Source: Nitrospirota bacterium (GTDB lineage Bacteria; Nitrospirota; Thermodesulfovibrionia; Thermodesulfovibrionales; Dissulfurispiraceae). Taken from it: a stretch of DNA of 64,000 bases. Below the pieces are notes generated by a model, which was not told the DNA's origin, did no database searches, and saw only the letters and a program-made list of their open reading frames with translations. Below, piece after piece: positions 1 to 7,831 of this stretch. The stretch spans positions 1 to 64,000 of the forward strand of contig JAFGXL010000008.1 in assembly GCA_016936655.1 (NCBI GenBank). Reading direction: 5' to 3'. The position numbers and the translations under genes were made by a program. The first letter of the stretch is position 1. Every line of letters begins with the position of its first letter.

Positions 1-921
1 ATCGCAGATCGTGTGATGGGGCAGAGGGAGCAGGGGCTTTTTGAGTTGAGCCATGATGCTGACTTTGCTTACAGCATACAGGGCGTAGGCAGATTCAGGT
101 GCAATATCTTTTTGCAGCGCGGCACAGTCGGACTGGTTTTCAGGACAGTGCCGTTCAGCATACCTGATTTTGAATTGCTCCATCTGCCGAATATAATCAG
201 GCAGCTATGTCTTGCTGAACGCGGACTCATCCTTGTTACAGGCGCAACAGGCAGCGGAAAGACAACCACTCTCGCATCCATGATCGATATGATAAATGCC
301 TCGCGGTCTGTAAACATTGTAACGATCGAAGATCCGATTGAGTATCTGCACAAGGATAAAAAGGGCATCATAACACAGCGTGAAGTAGGCGGAGACACGC
401 TCTCTTTTAACGCAGCGCTAAGGGCAGCGCTCAGGCAGGACCCTGATGTAATACTCGTTGGCGAGATGCGGGATGCAGAGACTATTGAGACAGCGATAAC
501 CGCAGCAGAGACCGGACATCTGGTTATGAGCACGCTGCATACAGTAGATGCAACAGAGACCATCAACAGGGTGATCGCATCTTTTGCGCCATTTATACAA
601 CAGCAGATTAGAAGACAGCTTGCATCAGTACTCTCTGGTGTTGTGTCTCAGAGGCTGCTGCCAAGGGCCGATGCAAAAGGCAGAGTGCCTGCTGTTGAGG
701 TGATGCTCGCAACAGAAACAGTGAAGGCATGCATACTTGATCCTGACAAGACGAACAGCCTGAAGTCAGTTATGCAGGAAGGTAAAAACTACTATAATAT
801 GCAGACCTTTGACCAGTCGCTTTATGATCTGCACAGAGAAGGTCTTATATCATACGAAGAGGCGCTAAAAAACAGCACAAGCCCAAAAGACCTTGAGCTG
901 AGGATAAAGGGCATTGAGTAG
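1..921 (+). CDS. pilT: Type IV pilus retraction ATPase PilT (5' end cut by window)
   Basis: Cytoplasmic hexameric ATPase that drives pilus retraction for twitching motility. The frame is open from base 1, so the amino terminus lies outside the window; about 306 residues are visible against roughly 345-370 in the family. Visible signatures are the Walker A motif GATGSGKTTT (near base 241), an Asp-box with IEDPIEY, and the Walker B region DVILVGEMRD followed by the His-box STLHTVDATETINR. It overlaps the next gene by a few bases. The minor-pilin and PilY1 genes at 48.9-54 kb in this window are plausible partners. PilU is a less likely alternative; the separation of PilT from PilU was not tested. 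Confidence 0.9.
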   Translation: MADRVMGQREQGLFELSHDADFAYSIQGVGRFRCNIFLQRGTVGLVFRTVPFSIPDFELLHLPNIIRQLCLAERGLILVTGATGSGKTTTLASMIDMINASRSVNIVTIEDPIEYLHKDKKGIITQREVGGDTLSFNAALRAALRQDPDVILVGEMRDAETIETAITAAETGHLVMSTLHTVDATETINRVIASFAPFIQQQIRRQLASVLSGVVSQRLLPRADAKGRVPAVEVMLATETVKACILDPDKTNSLKSVMQEGKNYYNMQTFDQSLYDLHREGLISYEEALKNSTSPKDLELRIKGIE

Positions 922-1402
922 AGCAGCAAAAACATCCTGCTCATCAACCATGCAGTCAGCGGTAAAATTCGGAATTAAACTCCTTGCTTATCGAGACAGG
1001 AGCAAAAAAGAGCTTCTGGACAGGATGGTTCGCAAGGGCTTTTCTGAGCAGGATGCAGCAAGTGCGGTCGCTTATTTAGGGCAGAAGGGGTTTGTTGATG
1101 ACAGGCGTCTTGCTGATATGTTGGTAAGGGATGGAATATCCCGCAAATGTCTCGGCAGGCGCGGACTGATTGTATATCTTCAAAAAAGGGGTATACCTTC
1201 TGATATTATAGAAGATGCAGTCGGCAGCGGAGATGACAGCCTGGATGCAGCGCTCGATATTGCTGAGCGTAGACTCCAGAAAATGGCGAGGCTGGACAAG
1301 GATACTATAAGAAGAAGACTTGCAGGAGTTTTATCGAGAAGAGGGTTTTCGTACTCCACAATAAAAACAGTCTTCGGGAAAATCAAACTCAAGGAGGATT
1401 AA
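914..1402 (+). CDS. recX: Regulatory protein RecX
   Basis: Small helical modulator of the RecA filament. The protein shows the RecX three-helix repeats, beginning with KKELLDRMVRKGFSEQDAASAV and continuing with GFVDDRRLADMLVRDG; about 162 residues from the TTG at 914, or 150 from the ATG at 950. Neither start has a strong Shine-Dalgarno sequence; the TTG overlaps the pilT stop by 8 bases, which would allow translational coupling. recA itself is not in the window. Family assignment rests on the motif pattern and size. Confidence 0.82.
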   Translation: MSRAAKTSCSSTMQSAVKFGIKLLAYRDRSKKELLDRMVRKGFSEQDAASAVAYLGQKGFVDDRRLADMLVRDGISRKCLGRRGLIVYLQKRGIPSDIIEDAVGSGDDSLDAALDIAERRLQKMARLDKDTIRRRLAGVLSRRGFSYSTIKTVFGKIKLKED

Positions 1403-1404
1403 TT

Positions 1405-1737
1405 ATGAAGAAGGCTTTAATCGCTGTATTGATGGTTTCCCTATTTACTATTTCATGTTCACAGGCAGTAAGGTACTCTGCAGAGGAGATCAAGAGCTAT
1501 CCTGCTGACATCCAGCAGAGGATAATCAAGGGTGAGGTTTCACCCGGCATGACGCAGCAGCAGGTGAGATATGCATGGGGCTCTCCTGATAGCATAAGGA
1601 GCCTTGAGCCTGAAGCAGGCAAGGCAAAGGAAGAGTGGATATACTCAAACACTCTCGGCATATTCAAGACAAGGCTTGTGTTTATAGACAACAAGGTTGT
1701 TTATATAATCACCAGTGATCCTGGGAAGGTGGAGTAA
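1405..1737 (+). CDS. BamE/SmpA-like outer-membrane lipoprotein
   Basis: A 110-residue exported lipoprotein. The signal peptide ends in a lipobox (FTISC, lipid-modified Cys about residue 18). The mature part contains the BamE/OmlA-type pattern: GEVSPGMTQQQVRYAWGSPD, then a beta-strand segment with EEWIYS and a terminal hairpin LVFIDNKVVYI. In better-known bacteria such domains stabilise the BAM complex or act as small periplasmic adaptors. A strong AAGGAGG precedes the ATG. It lies 2 bases after recX and 8 bases before alaS, so it is likely cotranscribed with both. It is smaller than a complete BamE and may be a BamE-fold protein of another role. Confidence 0.7.
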   Translation: MKKALIAVLMVSLFTISCSQAVRYSAEEIKSYPADIQQRIIKGEVSPGMTQQQVRYAWGSPDSIRSLEPEAGKAKEEWIYSNTLGIFKTRLVFIDNKVVYIITSDPGKVE

Positions 1738-1745
1738 CTGCAAAA

Positions 1746-4376
1746 ATGAAGAGTTCAGATATACGCAGCGCATTTCTTGAGTATTTCAAATCAAAGGGCC
1801 ATACAGAGGTGAGGAGCGCATCGCTCATACCCAGAAACGACCCAACGCTGCTTTTTACTAACGCCGGAATGGTTCAGTTTAAATCAGTTTTTCTTGGTGA
1901 AGAGCAAAGACCATATACAAGGGCAGCCACATCTCAGAAGTGCATAAGGGCTGGAGGCAAGCATAATGATCTCGAAAATGTGGGCCACACAGCAAGGCAT
2001 CACACATTTTTCGAGATGCTCGGCAACTTCTCATTTGGCGACTACTTTAAAAAGGATGCGATACTCTTTGCGTGGGAACTCTTAACACAAGTTTATAAAC
2101 TGCCCAAGGACAAACTCTGGGTATCAGTGTATGAAGATGATGATGAAGCAGAGAAACTTTGGAAAGAGCTGACAGATATTTCGGATGCGCATATAGTCAG
2201 GCTTGGAGCAAAGGATAACTTCTGGCAGATGGGCGACACAGGCCCATGCGGCCCATGCTCAGAGATCATAATAGATCAAGGTGAAGAGATGGGCTGCGGA
2301 AAGCCGGACTGCAGGGTTGGATGCGACTGCGACAGGTATCTCGAGATATGGAACCTGGTATTCATGCAGTACAACCGCGATGATGAGGGCAATCTTCATC
2401 CATTGCCTCATCCGAGCATAGATACAGGCATGGGGCTTGAGCGCCTAAGCGCTGTTCTTCAGGGTAAAAAGAATAATTTCGATTCAGATCTTTTTACGCC
2501 CATTATAGATGCTGCTGCCCGCATGGCTGGCGTCACTTACGGCAAATCACCAGAGACCGACATATCTCTCAGGGTTATAGCAGACCATATAAGATCAACA
2601 GTGTTTCTGCTTTCAGAGGGGTTGATTCCTTCAAACGAGGGCAGAGGATATGTGCTCAGAAGGATAGTAAGAAGGGCAGCACGACATGCAAGACTGCTCG
2701 GGCTGCATGGCAATGTTCTTAGCAAGCTTCTCGGTTCAGTAGGTGATGTGCTCGGTTCGGTCTATCCTGAATTATTGTCAGAGCAGGAGCGCTCTGCAAA
2801 GGTGCTATCATTCGAAGAAGAGCGTTTTACACGCACTCTTGAGCAGGGCATGAGGATGATTGATGACATCATCAGCCAGATGCATAAGGACGGATCTAAT
2901 GTCATTCCCGGCGCAGAGATATTCAAACTTTACGACACATTCGGATTTCCGCTTGACCTTGCGAGGGATATAGCGCTCGACAACCATATGCAGCTAGATG
3001 AAGAGGGCTTTAACAGAGAGATGCAGGAGCAGAGAGAACGCGCACGCGCATCATGGGTTGGCGAAGAAGAGGCGATAGCTACAATTTATAGAGAGCTCCA
3101 GTCAGAGATCGGAGAGACAGAGTTTCTGGGCTATGAGACACTCACATCCGACTCTGTTGTTAAATCCATTATTTGTGACGGAAAGGTTGTTCTCGAAGCT
3201 GACAGCTCATCAGAAGTTGAGCTTCTGCTGGACAAGACGCCATTTTATGGCGAATCCGGAGGCCAGACCGGCGACACAGGCATAATTACAGGGTCAGGTT
3301 TTGAGGCTGAAGTGATTAACACCAAAAAAGAGCTCGGACTGCACAGCCACATCGTCAGGATCACAAGCGGCACAGTGAAGGTCTGGGACAAGGTGAAATG
3401 TGCAGTTGAAGCTGAGAGGCGTGCTTCCACTGCACGCAACCATACATCAACACATCTTGTGCATACAGCATTGAGAAATGTGCTCGGAGACCACATTAAG
3501 CAGGCAGGCTCACTCGTGTCTCCTGACAGAATGCGCTTTGACTTTACGCACTTCTATCCGGTTGATGCATCAGAGATAGCTGCGATAGAGGATATTGTCA
3601 ACGCAGAGATAATCAAAAATATTCCTGTTCGCACAGAGGTGATGGACCTTCAGGATGCTGTAAAGTCAGGAGTGATCGCGCTCTTTGGCGAAAAGTATGG
3701 AGAAAAGGTGAGGGTTGTCAGGGTGGAGGGCTTCAGCTCTGAACTCTGCGGCGGCACGCATGCAAAGGCAACAGGAGACATAGGCTCTTTTGTCATTGTA
3801 TCTGAGGGCAGCGTAGCATCGGGCATACGAAGGCTCGAGGCGCTTACAGGCAGGGCTGCTTATGAATATCTCTCTGAAAAGAGGGCTGAGCTCAGAAGAG
3901 TAGCTGATGCGCTCAAGACTGACAAGCCTTATGAAAGAGTGCTTAAGCTGATGTCTGACATGAAAGAGATCGAGAAACAGGCTGATGCGCTAAAGTCAAA
4001 ACTCGCTTCAAAAGATTCATCATCAATAATCGATTCAGCAAAAGATATAAACGGTGTAAAGGTGCTTGCATACAGGCAGGACAATCTTGAACAAAAAGAC
4101 ATTAGAGTGCTTGCAGACAATGTGAGAGACAGGCTCGGCTCAGGAGTAATACTGATCGCATCAGCAAAAGACGATCAGGCGTCAATGCTCGCTATGGTAA
4201 CAAAAGACCTTGTTCAGAAGGTGAAGGCGGGAGACATACTGAAGCAGGTTGCTGAACTCTGCGGCGGCAGGGGAGGCGGCAAGCCTGACATGGCGCAGGG
4301 CGGTACAAAGGAGCTCGACAAGCTCAACAAGGCTATCGAAGCTGTCTACGGAATAGTTGAAAAAAGTTTAACCTAA
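1746..4376 (+). CDS. alaS: Alanine--tRNA ligase
   Basis: Charges tRNA-Ala in the cytoplasm. The 876-residue length is normal for a full bacterial AlaRS. The class II catalytic core is at the amino end (TNAGMVQFKSVFLG, then RHHTFFEMLGNFSFGDYFK). The editing domain has the zinc motif HTSTH near residue 565 and CGGTH near residue 668, so mischarged Ser/Gly-tRNA clearance should be intact. The C-Ala domain shows the glycine-rich signature GGRGGGKPDMAQGG near residue 840. It follows the BamE-like gene closely and ends in a strong hairpin terminator. Confidence 0.98.
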   Translation: MKSSDIRSAFLEYFKSKGHTEVRSASLIPRNDPTLLFTNAGMVQFKSVFLGEEQRPYTRAATSQKCIRAGGKHNDLENVGHTARHHTFFEMLGNFSFGDYFKKDAILFAWELLTQVYKLPKDKLWVSVYEDDDEAEKLWKELTDISDAHIVRLGAKDNFWQMGDTGPCGPCSEIIIDQGEEMGCGKPDCRVGCDCDRYLEIWNLVFMQYNRDDEGNLHPLPHPSIDTGMGLERLSAVLQGKKNNFDSDLFTPIIDAAARMAGVTYGKSPETDISLRVIADHIRSTVFLLSEGLIPSNEGRGYVLRRIVRRAARHARLLGLHGNVLSKLLGSVGDVLGSVYPELLSEQERSAKVLSFEEERFTRTLEQGMRMIDDIISQMHKDGSNVIPGAEIFKLYDTFGFPLDLARDIALDNHMQLDEEGFNREMQEQRERARASWVGEEEAIATIYRELQSEIGETEFLGYETLTSDSVVKSIICDGKVVLEADSSSEVELLLDKTPFYGESGGQTGDTGIITGSGFEAEVINTKKELGLHSHIVRITSGTVKVWDKVKCAVEAERRASTARNHTSTHLVHTALRNVLGDHIKQAGSLVSPDRMRFDFTHFYPVDASEIAAIEDIVNAEIIKNIPVRTEVMDLQDAVKSGVIALFGEKYGEKVRVVRVEGFSSELCGGTHAKATGDIGSFVIVSEGSVASGIRRLEALTGRAAYEYLSEKRAELRRVADALKTDKPYERVLKLMSDMKEIEKQADALKSKLASKDSSSIIDSAKDINGVKVLAYRQDNLEQKDIRVLADNVRDRLGSGVILIASAKDDQASMLAMVTKDLVQKVKAGDILKQVAELCGGRGGGKPDMAQGGTKELDKLNKAIEAVYGIVEKSLT

Positions 4377-4379
4377 TAA

Positions 4380-4419
4380 CATATAGAGCGCTGCCCTGGG
4401 GCAGTGCTCTATATGTTTT
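4380..4419 (+). terminator. Intrinsic terminator of the pilT-alaS unit
   Basis: An outer arm CATATAGAGC and an inner arm CTGCCC pair with GGGCAG and GCTCTATATG around a TG loop, forming a 16-bp stem interrupted by a one-base G/T mismatch, followed by TTTT. It starts 4 bases after the alaS stop. Confidence 0.85.
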
Positions 4420-4473
4420 CAATCCGCACCTTTACAACAATCGCTCTCAATTGGTACTATATACATCTTTGAT

Positions 4474-4566
<93 letters not shown>

Positions 4567-4710
4567 TTTTAATCTTTTCTGATTAAACTATCCATATTTT
4601 CCCACTAGACAGCCTTATTATTATTTGATACTATTTGATTAATAAACCAAGATGCAAAATAAAAAATATTTAATATTTGTGATTAAAATGCAAATCCCCA
4701 GGAGATTAAA

Positions 4711-5073
4711 ATGGAAGAAAACGCTCAGAGCGCATCATCACTTGTTATAGATGAACATTTAAAGTCTGCCAGACAAATTACTTTAGTAGTTTATATTCTG
4801 CAGGCAGCCTCTTTTTTTGTAGGACTAACATTTATTGCAGCAGTGATTATTAACTACATAAAGAAAGAGGATGTGCGCGGAACATGGCTTGAGTCTCATT
4901 TTCGCTGGCAGATCCGCACCTTCTGGTTCAGTTTATTATGGGGTGCAATAGGCCTGATCACAATGTTTGCAGCGATTGGCTTTGCAGTGCTTATTGCTGA
5001 TGGTGTATGGATTATATATCGAATCATCAAAGGCTGGCTGCGTATGAATGATGGAAAAGAGATGTATAGTTAA
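4711..5073 (+). CDS. Small membrane protein, DUF4870/Tic20-like
   Basis: A 120-residue integral membrane protein with three to four predicted hydrophobic segments (about residues 22-46, 72-94 and 90-105). The motif EDVRGTWLESHFRWQIRTFW followed by a second helix pair and RIIKGWLRMNDGK is typical of the DUF4870-type proteins of Proteobacteria and relatives. Function unknown. It has a good Shine-Dalgarno (AGGAG) and stands alone between the tRNA and a non-coding stretch. The upstream 140 bases are AT-rich and contain the palindrome AAATATTTAATATTT, possibly part of its promoter. Confidence 0.7.
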   Translation: MEENAQSASSLVIDEHLKSARQITLVVYILQAASFFVGLTFIAAVIINYIKKEDVRGTWLESHFRWQIRTFWFSLLWGAIGLITMFAAIGFAVLIADGVWIIYRIIKGWLRMNDGKEMYS

Positions 5074-5629
5074 TAAATACTGAGCATAGCCAGTATATAC
5101 TCATAGAGTATTAGTGAATAAACTGCTGAGTATATAAAAATCGGTATAAAGCTACAATTGGCATGCTTAATTTTTATAGACTTTTATACGTACCTACATT
5201 AGTCATATTTATACTCCTAAAGACTTACTGATCTCGCTTGCTTTAAACAACTTTTAAAATATTCCCCTCTTGTAACAGGCTTGCCATTAATCATAATGAA
5301 TAACGAAGAGAACAGCGCAATGATGCTAAACAAATCACAATAACAATAAGTTATGCAGCATACTGAGATTTGAAATACGTATAATGACAACGCAGTTGAC
5401 TACGACCATTTTTCTGGTGTATATTATTTTCAGTTGGTTGCTGCGAACTTTTGATTTTATTTTTTGCCGGTTATGAGCGAGCGGTGATTATTGTATTAGT
5501 ATCCCCGTGTTAATGCTATCTATCACCGCTCGCATTTCTGGTCATACCAAAACATACTGTCCTATCCTTTGTGAAATACACCTCAAAATATGATAATTTG
5601 TTACAATTGATGTAAATATTTATTAAGCT
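5074..5629. other. Non-coding stretch with inverted repeats
   Basis: No convincing gene in about 550 AT-rich bases. It contains a 10-bp inverted repeat (5094-5103 TATATACTCA with 5127-5136), a 12-bp inverted repeat (5477-5488 with 5522-5533, listed separately), and, on the minus strand around 5215-5300, a short coding-like tail reading MINGKPVTRGEYFKSCLKQA with no upstream start or Shine-Dalgarno. That tail could be the remnant of a decayed gene. No tRNA or known riboswitch fold was recognised. Confidence 0.5.
5477..5533. repeat. 12-bp perfect inverted repeat
   Basis: GCGAGCGGTGAT (5477-5488) and its exact reverse complement ATCACCGCTCGC (5522-5533) enclose a 33-base spacer. The arms are GC-rich inside an AT-rich region, so a hairpin or a protein-binding site is plausible. 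There is no T-run after it, arguing against a simple terminator. Confidence 0.75.
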
Positions 5630-5639
5630 GGAGGTGTTA

Positions 5640-6155
5640 GTGAAGAGATTCATATTTTTTTCTATGACACTGTTAATTGTTTTGTCTGTTTCAGCAGGTT
5701 GCAAGAAGTCTGAGCAGCAGCCAAAGGCATCTGATCCGCAAGCTGCAGGTTCTGGATCTTCTCTGTCTGATGCGCATTCAGGTACTTCAGTAAAGAGCCA
5801 AAAGCCTGTAGATGTGCCTGATGATGTGAAAAAGACATGGAAAAAGGTTGTGCTGATTGTTGAGGACAGGGACAATAAGAAAAAGATGGAGTATGTGGCT
5901 GATATTGGATCTGAGATATCTCTTGCTGATTCAGATGTTAAGGTGAAGGTTCTCTATTTTCTGCCTCACTTCATGATTCAGGAAGAGAAGGTCACATCAC
6001 TGAGTAATAATCCTGACAATCCGAGCGTAAGGCTCAGTATAAAAGAAAAGGGTAAAGAGATTTTTGACAACTGGATCTATTCAAAACATCCAGATATTTA
6101 TACATTTGATCACAGCAGGTTCAGCATTATACTTAAAGAGGGACTTAAAAACTGA
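5640..6155 (+). CDS. Putative lipoprotein, DUF2155-like
   Basis: About 171 residues with a lipoprotein signal peptide ending in SAGC. After a low-complexity Ser/Ala/Gln linker, the domain includes ADIGSEISLADSDVKVKVLYF and a closing segment with EIFDNWIYSKHPDIYTFDH, which resembles the DUF2155 beta domain of unknown function. The GTG at 5640 was preferred over GTG 5634 because GGAGG (5630-5634) lies 5 bases before it. It appears monocistronic: a non-coding stretch precedes it and the pyr leader promoter follows. Confidence 0.6.
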   Translation: MKRFIFFSMTLLIVLSVSAGCKKSEQQPKASDPQAAGSGSSLSDAHSGTSVKSQKPVDVPDDVKKTWKKVVLIVEDRDNKKKMEYVADIGSEISLADSDVKVKVLYFLPHFMIQEEKVTSLSNNPDNPSVRLSIKEKGKEIFDNWIYSKHPDIYTFDHSRFSIILKEGLKN

Positions 6156-6195
6156 TGGTTCGTTGCAGAGAGCTGCTCTATCTGTAATAATAATT

Positions 6196-6225
6196 TTGAC
6201 AAATTATTCAGTTTATGTTTAAATA
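6196..6225 (+). promoter_or_regulatory. Probable sigma-70 promoter of the pyr operon
   Basis: TTGACA at 6196-6201 followed after 17-18 bases by TTTAAATA (best -10 call about 6219-6225). Transcription would begin near 6232, giving a leader of about 145 bases that carries the PyrR attenuator. Confidence 0.7.
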
Positions 6226-6237
6226 ACTGAGCTTTTA

Positions 6238-6368
6238 ATGATAGCCCCGTGAGGCTAAAAGGCAAGGAGATTTTGTGAGCTTATTTATGGATTATAATTC
6301 CGGATTGTCCGGAATGTCATTTAAATCATATAATGAAGCCTTCCCTTTTTGAGGGAAGGCTTTTTTTT
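6238..6368 (+). promoter_or_regulatory. PyrR-dependent transcription attenuator (leader RNA)
   Basis: AGCCCCGTGAGGCT at 6243-6256 matches the shape of PyrR-binding loops (AGUCC-x-GxGAGGCU in Bacillus). The following AAAAGGCAAGG (about 6257-6267) can pair at 10 of 11 positions with CCTTCCCTTTT (6340-6350), the left side of the downstream terminator. So three mutually exclusive folds are visible: PyrR-binding hairpin, antiterminator and terminator. UMP-bound PyrR would stabilise the binding hairpin and permit termination. A further hairpin ATTCCGG/CCGGAAT lies at 6296-6314. Not tested by folding software. Confidence 0.8.
6338..6368 (+). terminator. Attenuator terminator before pyrR
   Basis: GCCTTCCC (6338-6345), loop of seven bases, GGGAAGGC (6353-6360), then eight T residues. 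It ends ten bases before the pyrR ATG, so it is placed to switch the entire pyr operon off. Confidence 0.92.
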
Positions 6369-6377
6369 GGCCAGATC

Positions 6378-6923
6378 ATGAAAAAAGAACTACTGAACAA
6401 AAAAGATATTGACAGGGCTGTATCTCGAATTGCACATGAAATTATAGAAAAGAACAAGAGCCTGGAGGATGCATGTCTTATAGGTATACAAAGCGGAGGC
6501 ATTCATCTTGCAAGGCGTATAGCTGCCAAGATTAAAGATGTTGAGGGCGTAGAGCTTCAGATAGGTTCGCTGGATATATCTTTTTACAGAGACGATGTAG
6601 GCATTCGCAAACAGCAGCCTGTTGTGAAGTCTTCGGATATAACATGCGAAGTTAGCGGCATGAAGATAATACTGGTGGATGATGTGTTGTTTACAGGCAG
6701 GTCTATAAGGGCTGCCATGGATGCGATTATGGATCTCGGAAGGCCGGCTATTATACAGCTTGTTGTTCTTATAGACAGAGGACATAGGGAGCTGCCCATA
6801 AGGGCAGATTATGTTGGCAAAAATATACCTACATCTCTCAATGAAAAGGTTGATGTCTGTCTTGCAGAAGACTCCATAGAAGATGGCGTATTTATAACAC
6901 AGATTGATCAAGGTGCTATATGA
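6378..6923 (+). CDS. pyrR: Bifunctional pyr regulator / uracil phosphoribosyltransferase PyrR
   Basis: RNA-binding attenuation regulator of pyrimidine synthesis with residual uracil phosphoribosyltransferase activity. The PRPP loop VLVDDVLFTGRS is present and the closing region RGHRELPIRADYVGKNIPTS is characteristic of PyrR; 181 residues, the usual size. The ATG at 6378 was chosen because the upstream in-frame ATG at 6333 lies within the terminator hairpin. The start lacks a clear Shine-Dalgarno sequence. First gene of the pyr operon; its 3' end overlaps pyrB in an ATGA junction. Confidence 0.95.
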   Translation: MKKELLNKKDIDRAVSRIAHEIIEKNKSLEDACLIGIQSGGIHLARRIAAKIKDVEGVELQIGSLDISFYRDDVGIRKQQPVVKSSDITCEVSGMKIILVDDVLFTGRSIRAAMDAIMDLGRPAIIQLVVLIDRGHRELPIRADYVGKNIPTSLNEKVDVCLAEDSIEDGVFITQIDQGAI

Positions 6924-7831
6924 AAGATCTTGTAAGCATAAAAGATATCAACAGGGAGCAGATAGAGCTGATTCTGTCTACTGCTGCTTCATTTAAGGTT
7001 GTACTGCAGCGCGACATCAAAAAGGTGCCTGCACTTAGAGGCAAGACGGTTGTTAACCTCTTTTTTGAGCCTTCTACTCGCACAAAGACATCTTTTGAAC
7101 TGGCAGAAAAGAGGCTTAGCACTGATGTGCTAAATTTCTCTGTTCCCACAAGCAGTGTTGTAAAGGGTGAGACGCTTCTGGATACTGTAAGGACAATTGA
7201 GTCTTATGGGGTTGACTATATTGTTATAAGACATTCTTCAAGCGGAGTGCCACATTTTATATCTAAAAATACTCATGCTTCTGTTGTAAACGCAGGTGAC
7301 GGAACTAATGAACATCCTACGCAGGCTCTGCTTGATGCCTTCAGCATACTTGACAAGAAAGAGACTCTTGAAGGACTGAAAATAGCTATAGTTGGTGATG
7401 TTTGCCACAGCAGAGTAGCAAAGTCCAATATATATCTTTTTAGTAATTTTGCATCAGAAGTTCGGCTTGTCGGACCCCCTACGCTTGTTCCTGAGTTCAA
7501 GGGCTACAATGTGCAGTATTTCAATAAGATTGAGGACGGTATACAAGGTGCAGATGTTGTGATGATGCTCAGAATACAGTCCGAACGGATGACAAAGGGA
7601 TTTTTCCCATCTACACTCGAGTATGCCAGCCTCTGGGGACTAAACTCCGCCAGACTTAAATTGGCAAAAAAGGATGCTATAGTGATGCATCCCGGCCCAA
7701 TGAACAGGGGTGTTGAGATAACCTCTGAGGTTGCTGATTCAGATCAATCAATAATTTTAGAGCAGGTTACAAACGGTCTTGCTGTAAGGATGGCCGTAAT
7801 TTATCTGTTGGGCAGGGACAATGAGCAATAA
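6920..7831 (+). CDS. pyrB: Aspartate carbamoyltransferase catalytic subunit
   Basis: Joins carbamoyl phosphate and aspartate, the committed pyrimidine step. The carbamoyl-phosphate loop FFEPSTRTKTSFE is at about residues 50-62, with the HPTQALLDAFSI motif near residue 130 and HPGPMNRGVE near residue 257; 303 residues is normal. No regulatory pyrI gene follows, consistent with control by PyrR. Starts at the ATG overlapping the pyrR stop and overlaps pyrC by 11 bases. Confidence 0.97.
   Translation: MKDLVSIKDINREQIELILSTAASFKVVLQRDIKKVPALRGKTVVNLFFEPSTRTKTSFELAEKRLSTDVLNFSVPTSSVVKGETLLDTVRTIESYGVDYIVIRHSSSGVPHFISKNTHASVVNAGDGTNEHPTQALLDAFSILDKKETLEGLKIAIVGDVCHSRVAKSNIYLFSNFASEVRLVGPPTLVPEFKGYNVQYFNKIEDGIQGADVVMMLRIQSERMTKGFFPSTLEYASLWGLNSARLKLAKKDAIVMHPGPMNRGVEITSEVADSDQSIILEQVTNGLAVRMAVIYLLGRDNEQ

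Noticed and set aside
5315-5533. Integron attC site
   Set aside because: The 12-bp arms do not carry the RYYYAAC/GTTRRRY core sites and no integrase is nearby.
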